In this document: piece after piece, positions 56,601 to 64,000 of the stretch | Layout of the letters: each line of letters starts with the position of its first letter | How positions within the stretch are numbered: position 1 is the stretch's first letter | NCBI RefSeq assembly: GCF_000006445.2 | Contig: NC_006047.2 | Location: 1,736,001 to 1,800,000, forward strand | DNA from: Debaryomyces hansenii CBS767 | Lineage: Eukaryota; Ascomycota; Pichiomycetes; Serinales; Debaryomycetaceae | Direction: 5' to 3' | Length of the DNA: 64,000 bases | Made by a program: the position numbers and the translations under genes | Notes under the pieces: model-generated | Told to the model about the DNA's origin: nothing | Databases searched by the model: none | The model's input: the letters and a program-made list of their open reading frames with translations, nothing else

Positions 56601-58295
56601 TTCAAAGGATTAGTTTATACTTTGACTAATGAAATTTCTCCTCCAGAATACTTTTTCGTGTCGACATTTTTTATTTGTTTCAGAAGTTTCGCTAATGGTA
56701 TTGATTTAATAGAGGAATTAATAACAAGATTTGAAATGAATCACAATACATTTAGAAATAATGAAAAGTCTGACATTGGCGAAGAAATGAGACTCAAGAA
56801 TAGGAGAAAACTAATCATTAAGATGTTCCAGTTATGGTTAGAATCTTACTGGAATCATGAAGCGGATAGTTCTTTATTAACTACATTAGTAAATTTCTTC
56901 AATGAGGGAATATCGGTTTACCTACCTCTAGATTCTTTAAAATTATTGGAAATTGCAGCAAGATTATCTTCAAAACCTTTAACTGAGAATCAAAAACGTA
57001 ACCGTAGACCAAGAATGGATAAGCAATTGATCAACAGAAGCATCACTGTAACCAGATCTAATAGAAAGCTGTCAAGCGGTTTCGCAGATAATACCCTTTC
57101 TTCAAGATATTCAATGGTAGATGGTTATGAATTGTCTAGGATCAACACGAAATCATCAACTTCGAGTTTAAAATCAATGTCATTATCATTACCATTAGGA
57201 GTTGGAAACCAAACCTCATCATCAAGCTCATTATTGACTAAAAATCAATCGATAACCATAGAAAAAGTGAATTTGACTTTCAGAGCTATTTTGGGAGATA
57301 GTTGGTGTCCAGCGAAGTATATTAATACAAAAACATTCATACCATTAAGCTTGGCTAGTATTTTGAGTAAGTGGTATAATGTTTGTGATCAAAGTTGGGT
57401 TCTTTCCAACTATAGACCAAATTTATTGGACTTTAACGGATTAGAGCTTGCTAAGCAGCTTACCTTGATTGAATCACATATCTTCTGTTCTATTAAGCCA
57501 GATGAGTTATTAAACCAAAACTTTACCGCCAAGAGAGCTCACCTCAAGTTAGCCCCTAATATCAGGCAATCCTTATTATTCACAAATTGTTTATCCGGCT
57601 ATGTTTTGGAATCGATTTTACAACCTAAAATTAATCAAAAGATGAGAGTCAACATTATTAAGACTTGGTTAAAGGTAGCTATATCATGCTTGTATTTGCG
57701 AAATTTCAATTCTTTGGCTTCAATTATCACCTCTTTGCAATCTCATTTGATCACAAGATTAGCTAAGATTTGGGTCGATTTATCTGATAAGTATAAAGAA
57801 TTATACGAATACTTGTCTGGAATTATCCATCCTCAGAAGAACTTCAATGTGTATAGGACAAAGCTTAGAAACTTTTTGGTGTCCAACGAGTATAATATTC
57901 CAATAGTTCCGTATTTTTCATTGTTCTTGCAGGATTTAACATTCGTTACTGATGGTAATCCTAACTATAGAAAGGCAAACTCGTTCTTGAACCAAAAAGT
58001 TATTAACATTGATAAGTACTTGAAGACTACCAGAATCATTGCTGATATTGAAAGTTTACAAACTTCATATATAGATGCTGATACGAATATGTCAAATGAA
58101 CGCAGGAGAAGTAGTTTATTACCTGGTATTGGTGCTAGCAAAACAACTGATCTGGATGAATATAACATTATTCCTGCTCCGCCTTTACAAGAATTAATTC
58201 TATTAGAATTATGGAAGGTCTGCCAATTAAACAGAAAGGAAGAAGATAGGGCCTGGAAATTGAGTTGTTTGATTCAGCCAAGAGATGTTAGTTAG
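53643..58295 (+). CDS. CDC25: Ras guanine-nucleotide exchange factor Cdc25
   Basis: 1550 residues (S. cerevisiae Cdc25 1589). A long acidic, Ser/Asn-rich N-terminus (about 1-470) is followed by an SH3 domain (about 472-533: FIRALHPFDSSS, then GWGEVTMVDSLQRGWIPMNYF). RasGEF-N starts near 973 (VDENGNLLGASFKGLVYTLT), and the catalytic CDC25 domain spans about 1265-1500 (LAKQLTLIESHIFCSI, then PIVPYFSLFLQDLTFV). It activates Ras in the cAMP-PKA growth pathway. The SH3 domain separates it from Bud5 and Lte1, but the N-terminal extension before the SH3 is longer than in S. cerevisiae. Confidence 0.92.
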   Translation: MYQAPHLTAENRHISTSSSVYSPIESEYGFENKYNNIPEDEREEAIEENIEEESMDEFDRRQSSHGSCETGSTQYVSYDDFQPIVQGESNQTLHSYMTANNEGDMSFSSINNSLLRNSQDDLDYNNDETLYPGSGEPDEDATPLVNMPSSFQDPIDDRTPIVGIDGNFGKLGSDNLLNPHGKTTLLPQQDLSRKFQRLSMTLQQSNMATSGDSFQFMNSFQQNIKKANRLSVSNRDSNDRTSSYYQKISEPTPQDEVDEVDEDHVFNGTQSEVSTISNRSSILGYENDYNNAASSADNSPRNSTYLDKPILSNSSSFNFNNVQSEDSSPTSSKSTSGKNSYSNIRGSRISPLKVVKKTSISTMDDDDVPVRKDLLQKIEQIPGDDSKKNVSEKEKVDMFIASMSLEDRNNVEEEQTNGLNIKYTDSSLDPRNKSYDDSDTTAEIDTSDENVNESIPESTVSDNQLDEENLSSLFIRALHPFDSSSLQLESDASICLSFEKDDLAFVHTIDDSGWGEVTMVDSLQRGWIPMNYFTIAVNDDNIDETRSTEDLEEDTGRIPNSVYLKPLFHSCGKFLINPLSHKNRRGRFTFSTRVVNSIRDGVRILLQETDCLSRTNEIVTKREIVRKTRKSLLADWYNLMLKANEFKGTSNFNKIEILTLMVYQVTKKAIAFLQVWSIESRQIIKRENERKLQNDMNSYPLLPSPPQAKQRITEINGLLYSYLGLIIGRLDLIEHNSVGCDILETVTHQVILLLRELLFISKTGSDFSSEKPADLDGSLDALLSLVSDLVSGVKSLIMKTLNESDEDQKNLINEKGVQSTPMKDYYYTQEGGDLIQIAARMIKSISKTISSIRRLLEVTGDFKLNSERSYPDYSKMKVEPEDFVKKCSIGIAKTQMIKGRGLNTLQPPKGKASHRYSMMRSGKLGDLSITPSGANILHDVLQADDSFSSNPEFEKFTTNNKEMTTERHNINDELLVDENGNLLGASFKGLVYTLTNEISPPEYFFVSTFFICFRSFANGIDLIEELITRFEMNHNTFRNNEKSDIGEEMRLKNRRKLIIKMFQLWLESYWNHEADSSLLTTLVNFFNEGISVYLPLDSLKLLEIAARLSSKPLTENQKRNRRPRMDKQLINRSITVTRSNRKLSSGFADNTLSSRYSMVDGYELSRINTKSSTSSLKSMSLSLPLGVGNQTSSSSSLLTKNQSITIEKVNLTFRAILGDSWCPAKYINTKTFIPLSLASILSKWYNVCDQSWVLSNYRPNLLDFNGLELAKQLTLIESHIFCSIKPDELLNQNFTAKRAHLKLAPNIRQSLLFTNCLSGYVLESILQPKINQKMRVNIIKTWLKVAISCLYLRNFNSLASIITSLQSHLITRLAKIWVDLSDKYKELYEYLSGIIHPQKNFNVYRTKLRNFLVSNEYNIPIVPYFSLFLQDLTFVTDGNPNYRKANSFLNQKVINIDKYLKTTRIIADIESLQTSYIDADTNMSNERRRSSLLPGIGASKTTDLDEYNIIPAPPLQELILLELWKVCQLNRKEEDRAWKLSCLIQPRDVS

Positions 58296-58306
58296 TTATT
58301 GTTTAG

Positions 58307-58346
58307 TATAGACTTATAATTTAATGTATAGACTTGTGATTTAATG
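58307..58346 (+). repeat. Tandem 20-bp duplication
   Basis: TATAGACTTATAATTTAATG (58307-58326) is followed directly by a copy differing at two bases (58327-58346), just after the CDC25 stop. Confidence 0.85.
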
Positions 58347-58546
58347 TACATTTTATCAGAATCTCGATATCGCTAAATTTGCAATCAGTTTCGGTTATGA
58401 ACAAATACGCGATATCAAAAAATTTATTCTGAGTCATAATATCTATGAGGTAAACAATTGGTCCACGAAAGTTAGTGAAAAATTTCAAAGAATTAGTATA
58501 AGTCATTGTCTATATATAGAATCTTGTACTATACTAGAACGGTAAT

Positions 58547-60955
58547 ATGTTAAGTGCTAGGAGATCTATTGGAGCAAACCGTACCCTTAATGGTATTAGA
58601 AGGTTAGCTACTCAAGCAAAATTTTCATCTCTTGAAGTTCCCCAAGATTATGTATCAAGAACACCACCTTATGCTAAATTAATAGAAAAGTTAAACTTGG
58701 TCAAAAAGATCGTTGATAATAAGCCATTAACATTAGCGGAAAAGATATTATATTCTCATTTGGTTGATCCAGAAGAGAGTTTAGCGTCATGCAAAGGCCA
58801 GTTATCTAATATCAGAGGTCAAGAATACTTAAAATTGAATCCTGATAGAGTTGCAATGCAAGATGCGTCCGCCCAAATGGCATTATTACAATTCATGACA
58901 TGCGGTATGTCGAAAACTGCGGTTCCGGGTTCTATTCATTGTGATCATTTAATTGTCGGGAAAGATGGTGCTGAGGACGATTTGACTAAATCCATCGCTA
59001 CAAATAAAGAGGTTTTTGATTTCTTACAAAGTTGCGGTGAAAAATATGGTATTCAATTTTGGGGACCAGGTTCGGGTATTATTCATCAAATTGTTTTAGA
59101 AAACTTTTCTGTTCCCGGCTTAATGATGTTGGGAACTGATTCACACACCCCAAATGCTGGTGGTTTAGGTGCTATCGCAATTGGTGTTGGAGGTGCTGAT
59201 GCAGTTGATGCTTTGACTGGTACTCCATGGGAATTAAAGGCACCAAAAGTATTAGGTGTAAAATTAAGTGGTCACTTATCTGGCTGGTCATCGCCAAAGG
59301 ATGTTATCACCCATTTGGCAGGTGTTTTAACTGTTCGTGGTGGTACTGGATATATTGTGGAATACTTTGGAGATGGCGTTGAAAGTTTGTCTTGTACAGG
59401 TATGGCCACCATTTGTAACATGGGAGCAGAAATTGGTGCAACTACTTCGACTTTCCCTTATCAGGATGCCCACCGTCGTTATTTGATTCAAACAGATAGA
59501 GAACCAATTTCTAAAGCTGCTGACGTTGCTAATAAAGAATTCAACTTCTTGAGAGCAGATGAAGGTGCTGAATATGATAAAGTAGTTGAAATTAACTTAT
59601 CTGAGTTAGAACCTCATGTTAATGGTCCATTCACTCCAGATTTATCAACACCTATATCTGAATTTGGTGAAACCGCGAAAAAGGAAAACTGGCCTTCCAC
59701 GGTAAGTGCTGGGTTAATTGGTTCTTGTACAAACTCTTCTTATCAAGATATGTCTCGTGCTGTTTCTCTTATTAAGCAAGCAGAAGACGCAGGCTTGAAG
59801 CCAAAGATTCCATTCTTTGTTACTCCTGGTTCAGAACAAATTAGAGCTACTATCGAAAGAGATGGATTAATTGATACTTTCGAGAAAAATGGTGCGATTG
59901 TGTTAGCTAATGCATGTGGTCCTTGTATTGGTCAATGGGACAGAACAGATGTCTCAAAAACTTCTACTGAATCTAACGCAATCTTCACTTCTTTTAATAG
60001 AAATTTCAGAGCAAGAAATGATGGTAACAGAAATACTATGAACTTTTTAACTTCTCCCGACATGGTTACTGCTATGATTTATTCAGGAGATATGAGTTTT
60101 AATCCAGTTACTGACTCCATTAAATTGCCAAATGGGAAATCTTTTAGGTTTCAACCTCCTATTGGTGAGGAATTACCAGGTAGTGGATTTATTAAGGGCC
60201 GTAAGGAATTCTATCCAGAAGCTGATCCACAGCCAAAAGCTGATGTTGAAGTTAACGTTTCACCAGAATCTGATAGGTTGCAACTCTTAGATCCTTTCCA
60301 ACCTTGGTCAGGTGATGAGATGTCTACTAATGTTTTGCTTAGAGTTGAAGGTAAATGTACCACTGATCATATCTCTGCTGCTGGTGCTTGGTTGAAATAT
60401 AAAGGTCACTTAGAAAATATCTCATACAATACTTTAATTGGTGCAGTTAATAAAGATACAGGTGAAGTGAATAAAGCCTATGACTTAAATGGTGATCAAT
60501 ATAGCATTCCTGAATTAATGATGAAATGGAAAGATGAAGACCGTCCATGGGTTGTTGTTGCCGAACATAACTACGGTGAAGGTTCTGCAAGAGAACACGC
60601 TGCATTATCACCAAGGTTTTTGGGCGGTTCGATCATTTTAGTTAAATCATTTGCTAGAATTCATGAAACAAACTTGAAGAAACAAGGTATGTTACCTTTA
60701 ACTTTTGCTGATGAAGCTGATTATGATAAAATTTCTCCATGTGACTTATTAACCACGGTTGATTTAAAGGATATGATTGCTAAGGATGGTAATAACGGAG
60801 GAGTTTTAAGAATGAAGGTGACTAAAAAGGATGGTACTGAATTTGAAATCTTGTGTAAGCATACTATGTCTAAAGATCAAATTGAATTTTTCAAAGCGGG
60901 TTCTGCTATTAATCACATCGGTAATTTAAAAAGAGAACAAGAAGCATCGATCTAA
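58547..60955 (+). CDS. ACO2: Mitochondrial aconitase-family homoaconitase isozyme Aco2
   Basis: 802 residues with a presequence (MLSARRSIGANRTLNGIRRL). Iron-sulfur cysteines lie in IGSCTNSSYQDM and ANACGPCIGQWD; other landmarks are HCDHLIVGKDG, GTDSHTPNAGGLG, NYGEGSAREHAALSPRF and KSFARIHETNLKKQG. Segments such as LTLAEKILYSHLVDPEES, NTMNFLTSP and AKDGNNGG match yeast Aco2 rather than the TCA enzyme Aco1. Aco2 is assigned to lysine synthesis (homocitrate to homoaconitate) with limited TCA activity. Codon use is strongly biased and no CTG was seen. Confidence 0.93.
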   Translation: MLSARRSIGANRTLNGIRRLATQAKFSSLEVPQDYVSRTPPYAKLIEKLNLVKKIVDNKPLTLAEKILYSHLVDPEESLASCKGQLSNIRGQEYLKLNPDRVAMQDASAQMALLQFMTCGMSKTAVPGSIHCDHLIVGKDGAEDDLTKSIATNKEVFDFLQSCGEKYGIQFWGPGSGIIHQIVLENFSVPGLMMLGTDSHTPNAGGLGAIAIGVGGADAVDALTGTPWELKAPKVLGVKLSGHLSGWSSPKDVITHLAGVLTVRGGTGYIVEYFGDGVESLSCTGMATICNMGAEIGATTSTFPYQDAHRRYLIQTDREPISKAADVANKEFNFLRADEGAEYDKVVEINLSELEPHVNGPFTPDLSTPISEFGETAKKENWPSTVSAGLIGSCTNSSYQDMSRAVSLIKQAEDAGLKPKIPFFVTPGSEQIRATIERDGLIDTFEKNGAIVLANACGPCIGQWDRTDVSKTSTESNAIFTSFNRNFRARNDGNRNTMNFLTSPDMVTAMIYSGDMSFNPVTDSIKLPNGKSFRFQPPIGEELPGSGFIKGRKEFYPEADPQPKADVEVNVSPESDRLQLLDPFQPWSGDEMSTNVLLRVEGKCTTDHISAAGAWLKYKGHLENISYNTLIGAVNKDTGEVNKAYDLNGDQYSIPELMMKWKDEDRPWVVVAEHNYGEGSAREHAALSPRFLGGSIILVKSFARIHETNLKKQGMLPLTFADEADYDKISPCDLLTTVDLKDMIAKDGNNGGVLRMKVTKKDGTEFEILCKHTMSKDQIEFFKAGSAINHIGNLKREQEASI

Positions 60956-61313
60956 ACTTTCAAACGACTATATAATATAGTGAAATAGTTCATATTTCTT
61001 TTGTTTGAATTCCAAAAAGTCTTGGTATTAAGTAAAACCTCATTAGAATCACTTATATAATTAAATGAGAGTAAAAACTTGGGAATATCATGTTATTTAT
61101 TATACATCTGCGTTCTATGTAACTTCATTATATCAACACTCGGTGTATTTATACAACCTCTAGTTACGAGAATAATTACAAGAAATAAAAACGAGTATTT
61201 TATTGCTATAATTTTTAGATTAGAAACAAAAGAAAGAAGCTGATGACAATAAATATAGTAAAATAAGATGAAATAAAATAAAACAAAACTAAAAAATCTA
61301 AAGTTAATAAAGT
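60956..61313. other. Convergent intergenic, ACO2 / VMA2
   Basis: 358 bp holding both 3' UTRs. AT-rich; contains ATAAAATAAAAC-type simple repeats near 61270. No other feature. Confidence 0.5.
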
Positions 61314-62849
61314 TTAAGCATCAATCAAATTATCGTGCGATTTATCAGCATCTTCTTCTTCCTCATCATCATCGTCTTCTTGTTCTCTGTCTCTTTCATA
61401 AAATTCAGCTAAAATCTTTGGACTAATTCTATTTAACATCTCCTTTGGATAGATTCTCAACAATGCCCATGCTTGATCTAAAGATTCGAAAACAGTTCTA
61501 TTTTCGTAAGCACCTTGAGAAACGAAGTTCTTTTCGAATTTTTCTAAAAATTCCAATGACAATTTATCTTCAGTGGACAAAGCTTCTTCACCGACAACAG
61601 CTTTCATTGCTGCTGCATCTCTACCAATAGCATATTTAGCATACAATTGATTTGAAACGTCACCATGGTCTTTTCTAGTCATACCTTCACCGATAGCTGA
61701 TTTCATCAAACGTGACAATGAAGGCAAAACGTTAATTGGTGGATAGATACCTTTATTATCTAATTGACGATCTACAGAAATTTGACCTTCAGTAATATAC
61801 CCAGTTAAATCCGGAATTGGGTGAGTAATATCATCGTTAGGCATTGTTAAAATTGGAACTTGGGTGATCGAACCATTCCTTCCTTCAACTCTACCAGCTC
61901 TTTCATAAATGGTAGACAAATCTGTGTACATATAACCTGGATAACCTCTTCTACCTGGAACTTCTTCTCTTGCCGCCGAAACTTCTCTTAAAGCATCAGC
62001 ATAAGAAGACATATCAGTCAAAATAGTTAAGACATGTCTTTCAGTTTGATAAGCTAAGTATTCAGCAGTAGTCAATGCCAAACGAGGAGTGATGATTCTT
62101 TCAATTGTTGGATCATTTGCCAAATTTAAGAATAAGGAAGTTCTTTCCAAGGACCCGTTTTCTTCGAAATCTTGCTTAAAAAATCTCGAAGTTTCTAAGT
62201 TAACACCCATAGCAGCGAAAACAATAGAGAAGTTTTCTTCATGACCATCATGAACGTCCTTAGTTGGTCTAACTAAACCCGCTTGTCTACATATCTGTGC
62301 AGCAATTTCATTATGTGGTAAACCAGAAGCAGAGAAAATAGGAATCTTTTGTCCTCTAGCAATCGAATTCATAGTATCAATAGCAGAAATACCAGTAGAA
62401 ATCATTTCTTCTGGATAAATACGTGCATATGGATTAATTGGAGAACCGTTAATATCCAAGTAATCTTCAGCAAAAATCTTTGGACCTTTATCAATTGGTC
62501 TACCTGAACCATCAAAAATACGACCTAACATATCTTCAGATACAGCAATCTTCAAGTTTTGACCTGTAAATTCAACTCTAGTTTTCTTGACATCAATCCC
62601 CGACGTACCTTCGAAAACTTGAACAATGGCCTTACTACCCTTGACTTCTAAAACCTGACCTGATCTGACTGATCCATCAGGCAAAGTTAGGTTAACAATT
62701 TCATTGTAACGTGGGAATTTCACATTATCTAATATAACTAACGGACCATTGACACCTCCAACAGTGTTATAATTAATTCTTGGTTTAATGTTAAACCCTT
62801 CAGTAACGGCTTTTTTATTTAACTCATATAATTCTTTATCGTTTAACAT
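61314..62849 (-). CDS. VMA2: V-type proton ATPase subunit B
   Basis: 511 residues (S. cerevisiae 517), the nucleotide-binding regulatory B subunit of the V1 sector that acidifies the vacuole. Motifs: [20 protein letters not shown] near the start, [73 protein letters not shown] and [13 protein letters not shown]. The C-terminal tail is acidic ([14 protein letters not shown]). Codon bias is high. The start [15 protein letters not shown] is the only reasonable ATG. Confidence 0.98.
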   Translation of the reverse strand: MLNDKELYELNKKAVTEGFNIKPRINYNTVGGVNGPLVILDNVKFPRYNEIVNLTLPDGSVRSGQVLEVKGSKAIVQVFEGTSGIDVKKTRVEFTGQNLKIAVSEDMLGRIFDGSGRPIDKGPKIFAEDYLDINGSPINPYARIYPEEMISTGISAIDTMNSIARGQKIPIFSASGLPHNEIAAQICRQAGLVRPTKDVHDGHEENFSIVFAAMGVNLETSRFFKQDFEENGSLERTSLFLNLANDPTIERIITPRLALTTAEYLAYQTERHVLTILTDMSSYADALREVSAAREEVPGRRGYPGYMYTDLSTIYERAGRVEGRNGSITQVPILTMPNDDITHPIPDLTGYITEGQISVDRQLDNKGIYPPINVLPSLSRLMKSAIGEGMTRKDHGDVSNQLYAKYAIGRDAAAMKAVVGEEALSTEDKLSLEFLEKFEKNFVSQGAYENRTVFESLDQAWALLRIYPKEMLNRISPKILAEFYERDREQEDDDDEEEEDADKSHDNLIDA

Positions 62850-63033
62850 GTCTTACACTGTGTAATCTAGAATTCAATTGAATCAATCGGTTTAGATTAT
62901 AGATCTCCCTCTTCTTTCCAAACCATTCTTTGATAAGAGGGAGGTTAATTTTGAGGAATTTATCATGTGACAAAATTTACACATTATGTACTCTAATATA
63001 CACAAGAGAACCTATATACATATATGAATTGGA

Positions 63034-64000
63034 TCAATACATTTTACTTACTACATCCCATTCGTCCAATTGTACTTTTGATTGAGCTATCATGTTTATA
63101 GCATTGAAATCAAGATTCTTAGATTTATCGTTTAATTCCAGGTTTCTCAGGCGTGAAGTTCCACTAGCCATTAATTTATAGACATCTTGCATGATAGTTT
63201 TTAATTCGGACTCATTCATTAAATCATTATCAGCATCATAACTATACACAGGCAGACCCATATTGTCTTTTGATTCACTGAAATTACCATAAATTTCATG
63301 GTCATTTGGTTTTTGTTTCGAATAAAACTGTTTAACTTTTCCATTTCTCTGGGTAACTACTGCACTACTATTCAACGAGTGAGTTGAGTTTGGATTCGAG
63401 CTAGGAGTACGGAAATCGTAATTAGCATTCGAAGTCGAGGTGGAGTGGGTATTGAACGATTTAAATGTACCGGCGTTAGATGACAGTAAATTACTGGACG
63501 ACATGTCGTACTTTTCATCAGATGATTTTGCATTCTGTATCCGACTTAGTTTGTGTGAAAAATACCTGTCCATTGAAGCAACTTTTTCCAATATTTTTTC
63601 AAAACTAGACAGAAAGTTTCTGTCTTCCAGGTTGTTTCTAAATGGGTTCATTGTGTTCGACAACATGGAAGACTGTTTGCGTAAATTTGGAATAGAATCA
63701 ATTGTAAAATAAAAAAATGTCTTAAAATTAAATAGTATCTTTACAATTATCAGTAAAAACTTTAAGTATTCTTTAGCAGTCAACTTGGTAAATGGTTTAG
63801 TGAGAATCTTGTGCGGTAATATAATCATTTTCTTCCCACTCAATGTACTTCTTATTGGGGATGGTGCTTTTTTAGGGGTTATCTTTTCAACTTCGTTCGG
63901 TTTAGATGAAGAAGAAGCGTCTTCTTTATTTAATGACGCCCTTCTCAATTGACTATTAATAGTTTTCGAAGATAATGGTAATTTGATCGTATTACCAAGT
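63034..64000 (-). CDS. Unrecognised protein, 3' part
   Basis: The frame is open to the window edge, so the gene starts outside; the first in-window initiator-like codon (63948) is TTG and there is no ATG before it. About 320 residues are visible. A basic N-terminal stretch leads to a hydrophobic segment (LKFLLIIVKILFNFKTFFYFTI) that could be a membrane hairpin or anchor. The rest is Ser/Asn-rich with a helical C-terminus ending VQLDEWDVVSKMY. I do not recognise a family; a membrane-associated organelle-inheritance or trafficking protein is one possibility, without direct evidence. Confidence 0.6.
   Translation of the reverse strand, partial: LGNTIKLPLSSKTINSQLRRASLNKEDASSSSKPNEVEKITPKKAPSPIRSTLSGKKMIILPHKILTKPFTKLTAKEYLKFLLIIVKILFNFKTFFYFTIDSIPNLRKQSSMLSNTMNPFRNNLEDRNFLSSFEKILEKVASMDRYFSHKLSRIQNAKSSDEKYDMSSSNLLSSNAGTFKSFNTHSTSTSNANYDFRTPSSNPNSTHSLNSSAVVTQRNGKVKQFYSKQKPNDHEIYGNFSESKDNMGLPVYSYDADNDLMNESELKTIMQDVYKLMASGTSRLRNLELNDKSKNLDFNAINMIAQSKVQLDEWDVVSKMY

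Noticed and set aside
58547..60955. First reading of the aconitase-family gene as ACO1
   Set aside because: N-terminal and internal segments (SHLVDPEES, NTMNFLTSP, AKDGNNGG) match Aco2-type rather than Aco1-type enzymes.

Overview
This window is nuclear DNA of a budding yeast, most likely a CTG-clade member close to Debaryomyces hansenii. Genes are dense (about 35 protein genes in 64 kb) and the DNA is AT-rich. Introns are few and short, with GTATGT donors and TACTAAC-like branch sites. CTG codons sit where relatives of several proteins have Ser, Thr or another small residue (Alg6, a DEAH helicase, Bem1 SH3, an oligopeptide transporter). The species call is an inference from these traits and from the two-start HAL2/MET22 gene.

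Layout. 0-7 kb: the 3' end of a VPS20-like ESCRT gene, HEM2 with a frameshift, an MPDU1-like PQ-loop gene, nucleoporin NSP1 with a repeat array, glycolytic GPM1 and a PITH-domain gene. 7-13 kb: calcipressin RCN1, ribosome-assembly gene CIC1 with RRPE/PAC-like promoter motifs, XRS2/NBS1 whose start lies in a 34-nt first exon, and a secreted class 3 lipase. 12.8-21.7 kb: a Rua1-type zinc-finger gene, karyogamy gene KAR5, a mitochondrial gene of unknown role, a PalI/RIM9-like gene, MET22/HAL2 with a Cbf1-type site and two starts, and an orphan. 21.7-33 kb: MSY1, DHR2, an ERI1/PIG-Y-like gene, PNG1, tRNA-Ser(AGA), ALG6, a membrane-anchored GH17 glucanase and a small Cys-rich protein. 33-43 kb: a CUE-AlkB-GRF dioxygenase, an F-box-like gene, a second identical tRNA-Ser(AGA), an OPT transporter, a secreted Ser/Gly/Arg-repeat protein, ILV6 and HAP3 (three exons). 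43-64 kb: BEM1, a PPAVST-repeat orphan, a DsbA-like gene, tRNA-Ser(UGA), helicase ECM32, Ras exchange factor CDC25, ACO2, VMA2 and the 3' part of an unrecognised gene.

The region is mostly ordinary core genome. There are no transposons, CRISPR arrays or clear horizontally acquired islands. Functional themes recur but the genes are not clustered by pathway: N-glycan/GPI metabolism (MPDU1-like, ERI1-like, ALG6, PNG1), DNA repair (XRS2, AlkB), amino-acid and sulfur metabolism (MET22, ILV6, ACO2), ribosome assembly (CIC1, DHR2), and polarity/Ras/mating (BEM1, CDC25, KAR5). The points most worth a second look are the HEM2 frameshift, the unannotated introns of XRS2 and HAP3, the MET22 dual-start promoter, the AlkB fusion, and stacked dyad symmetries upstream of ILV6.
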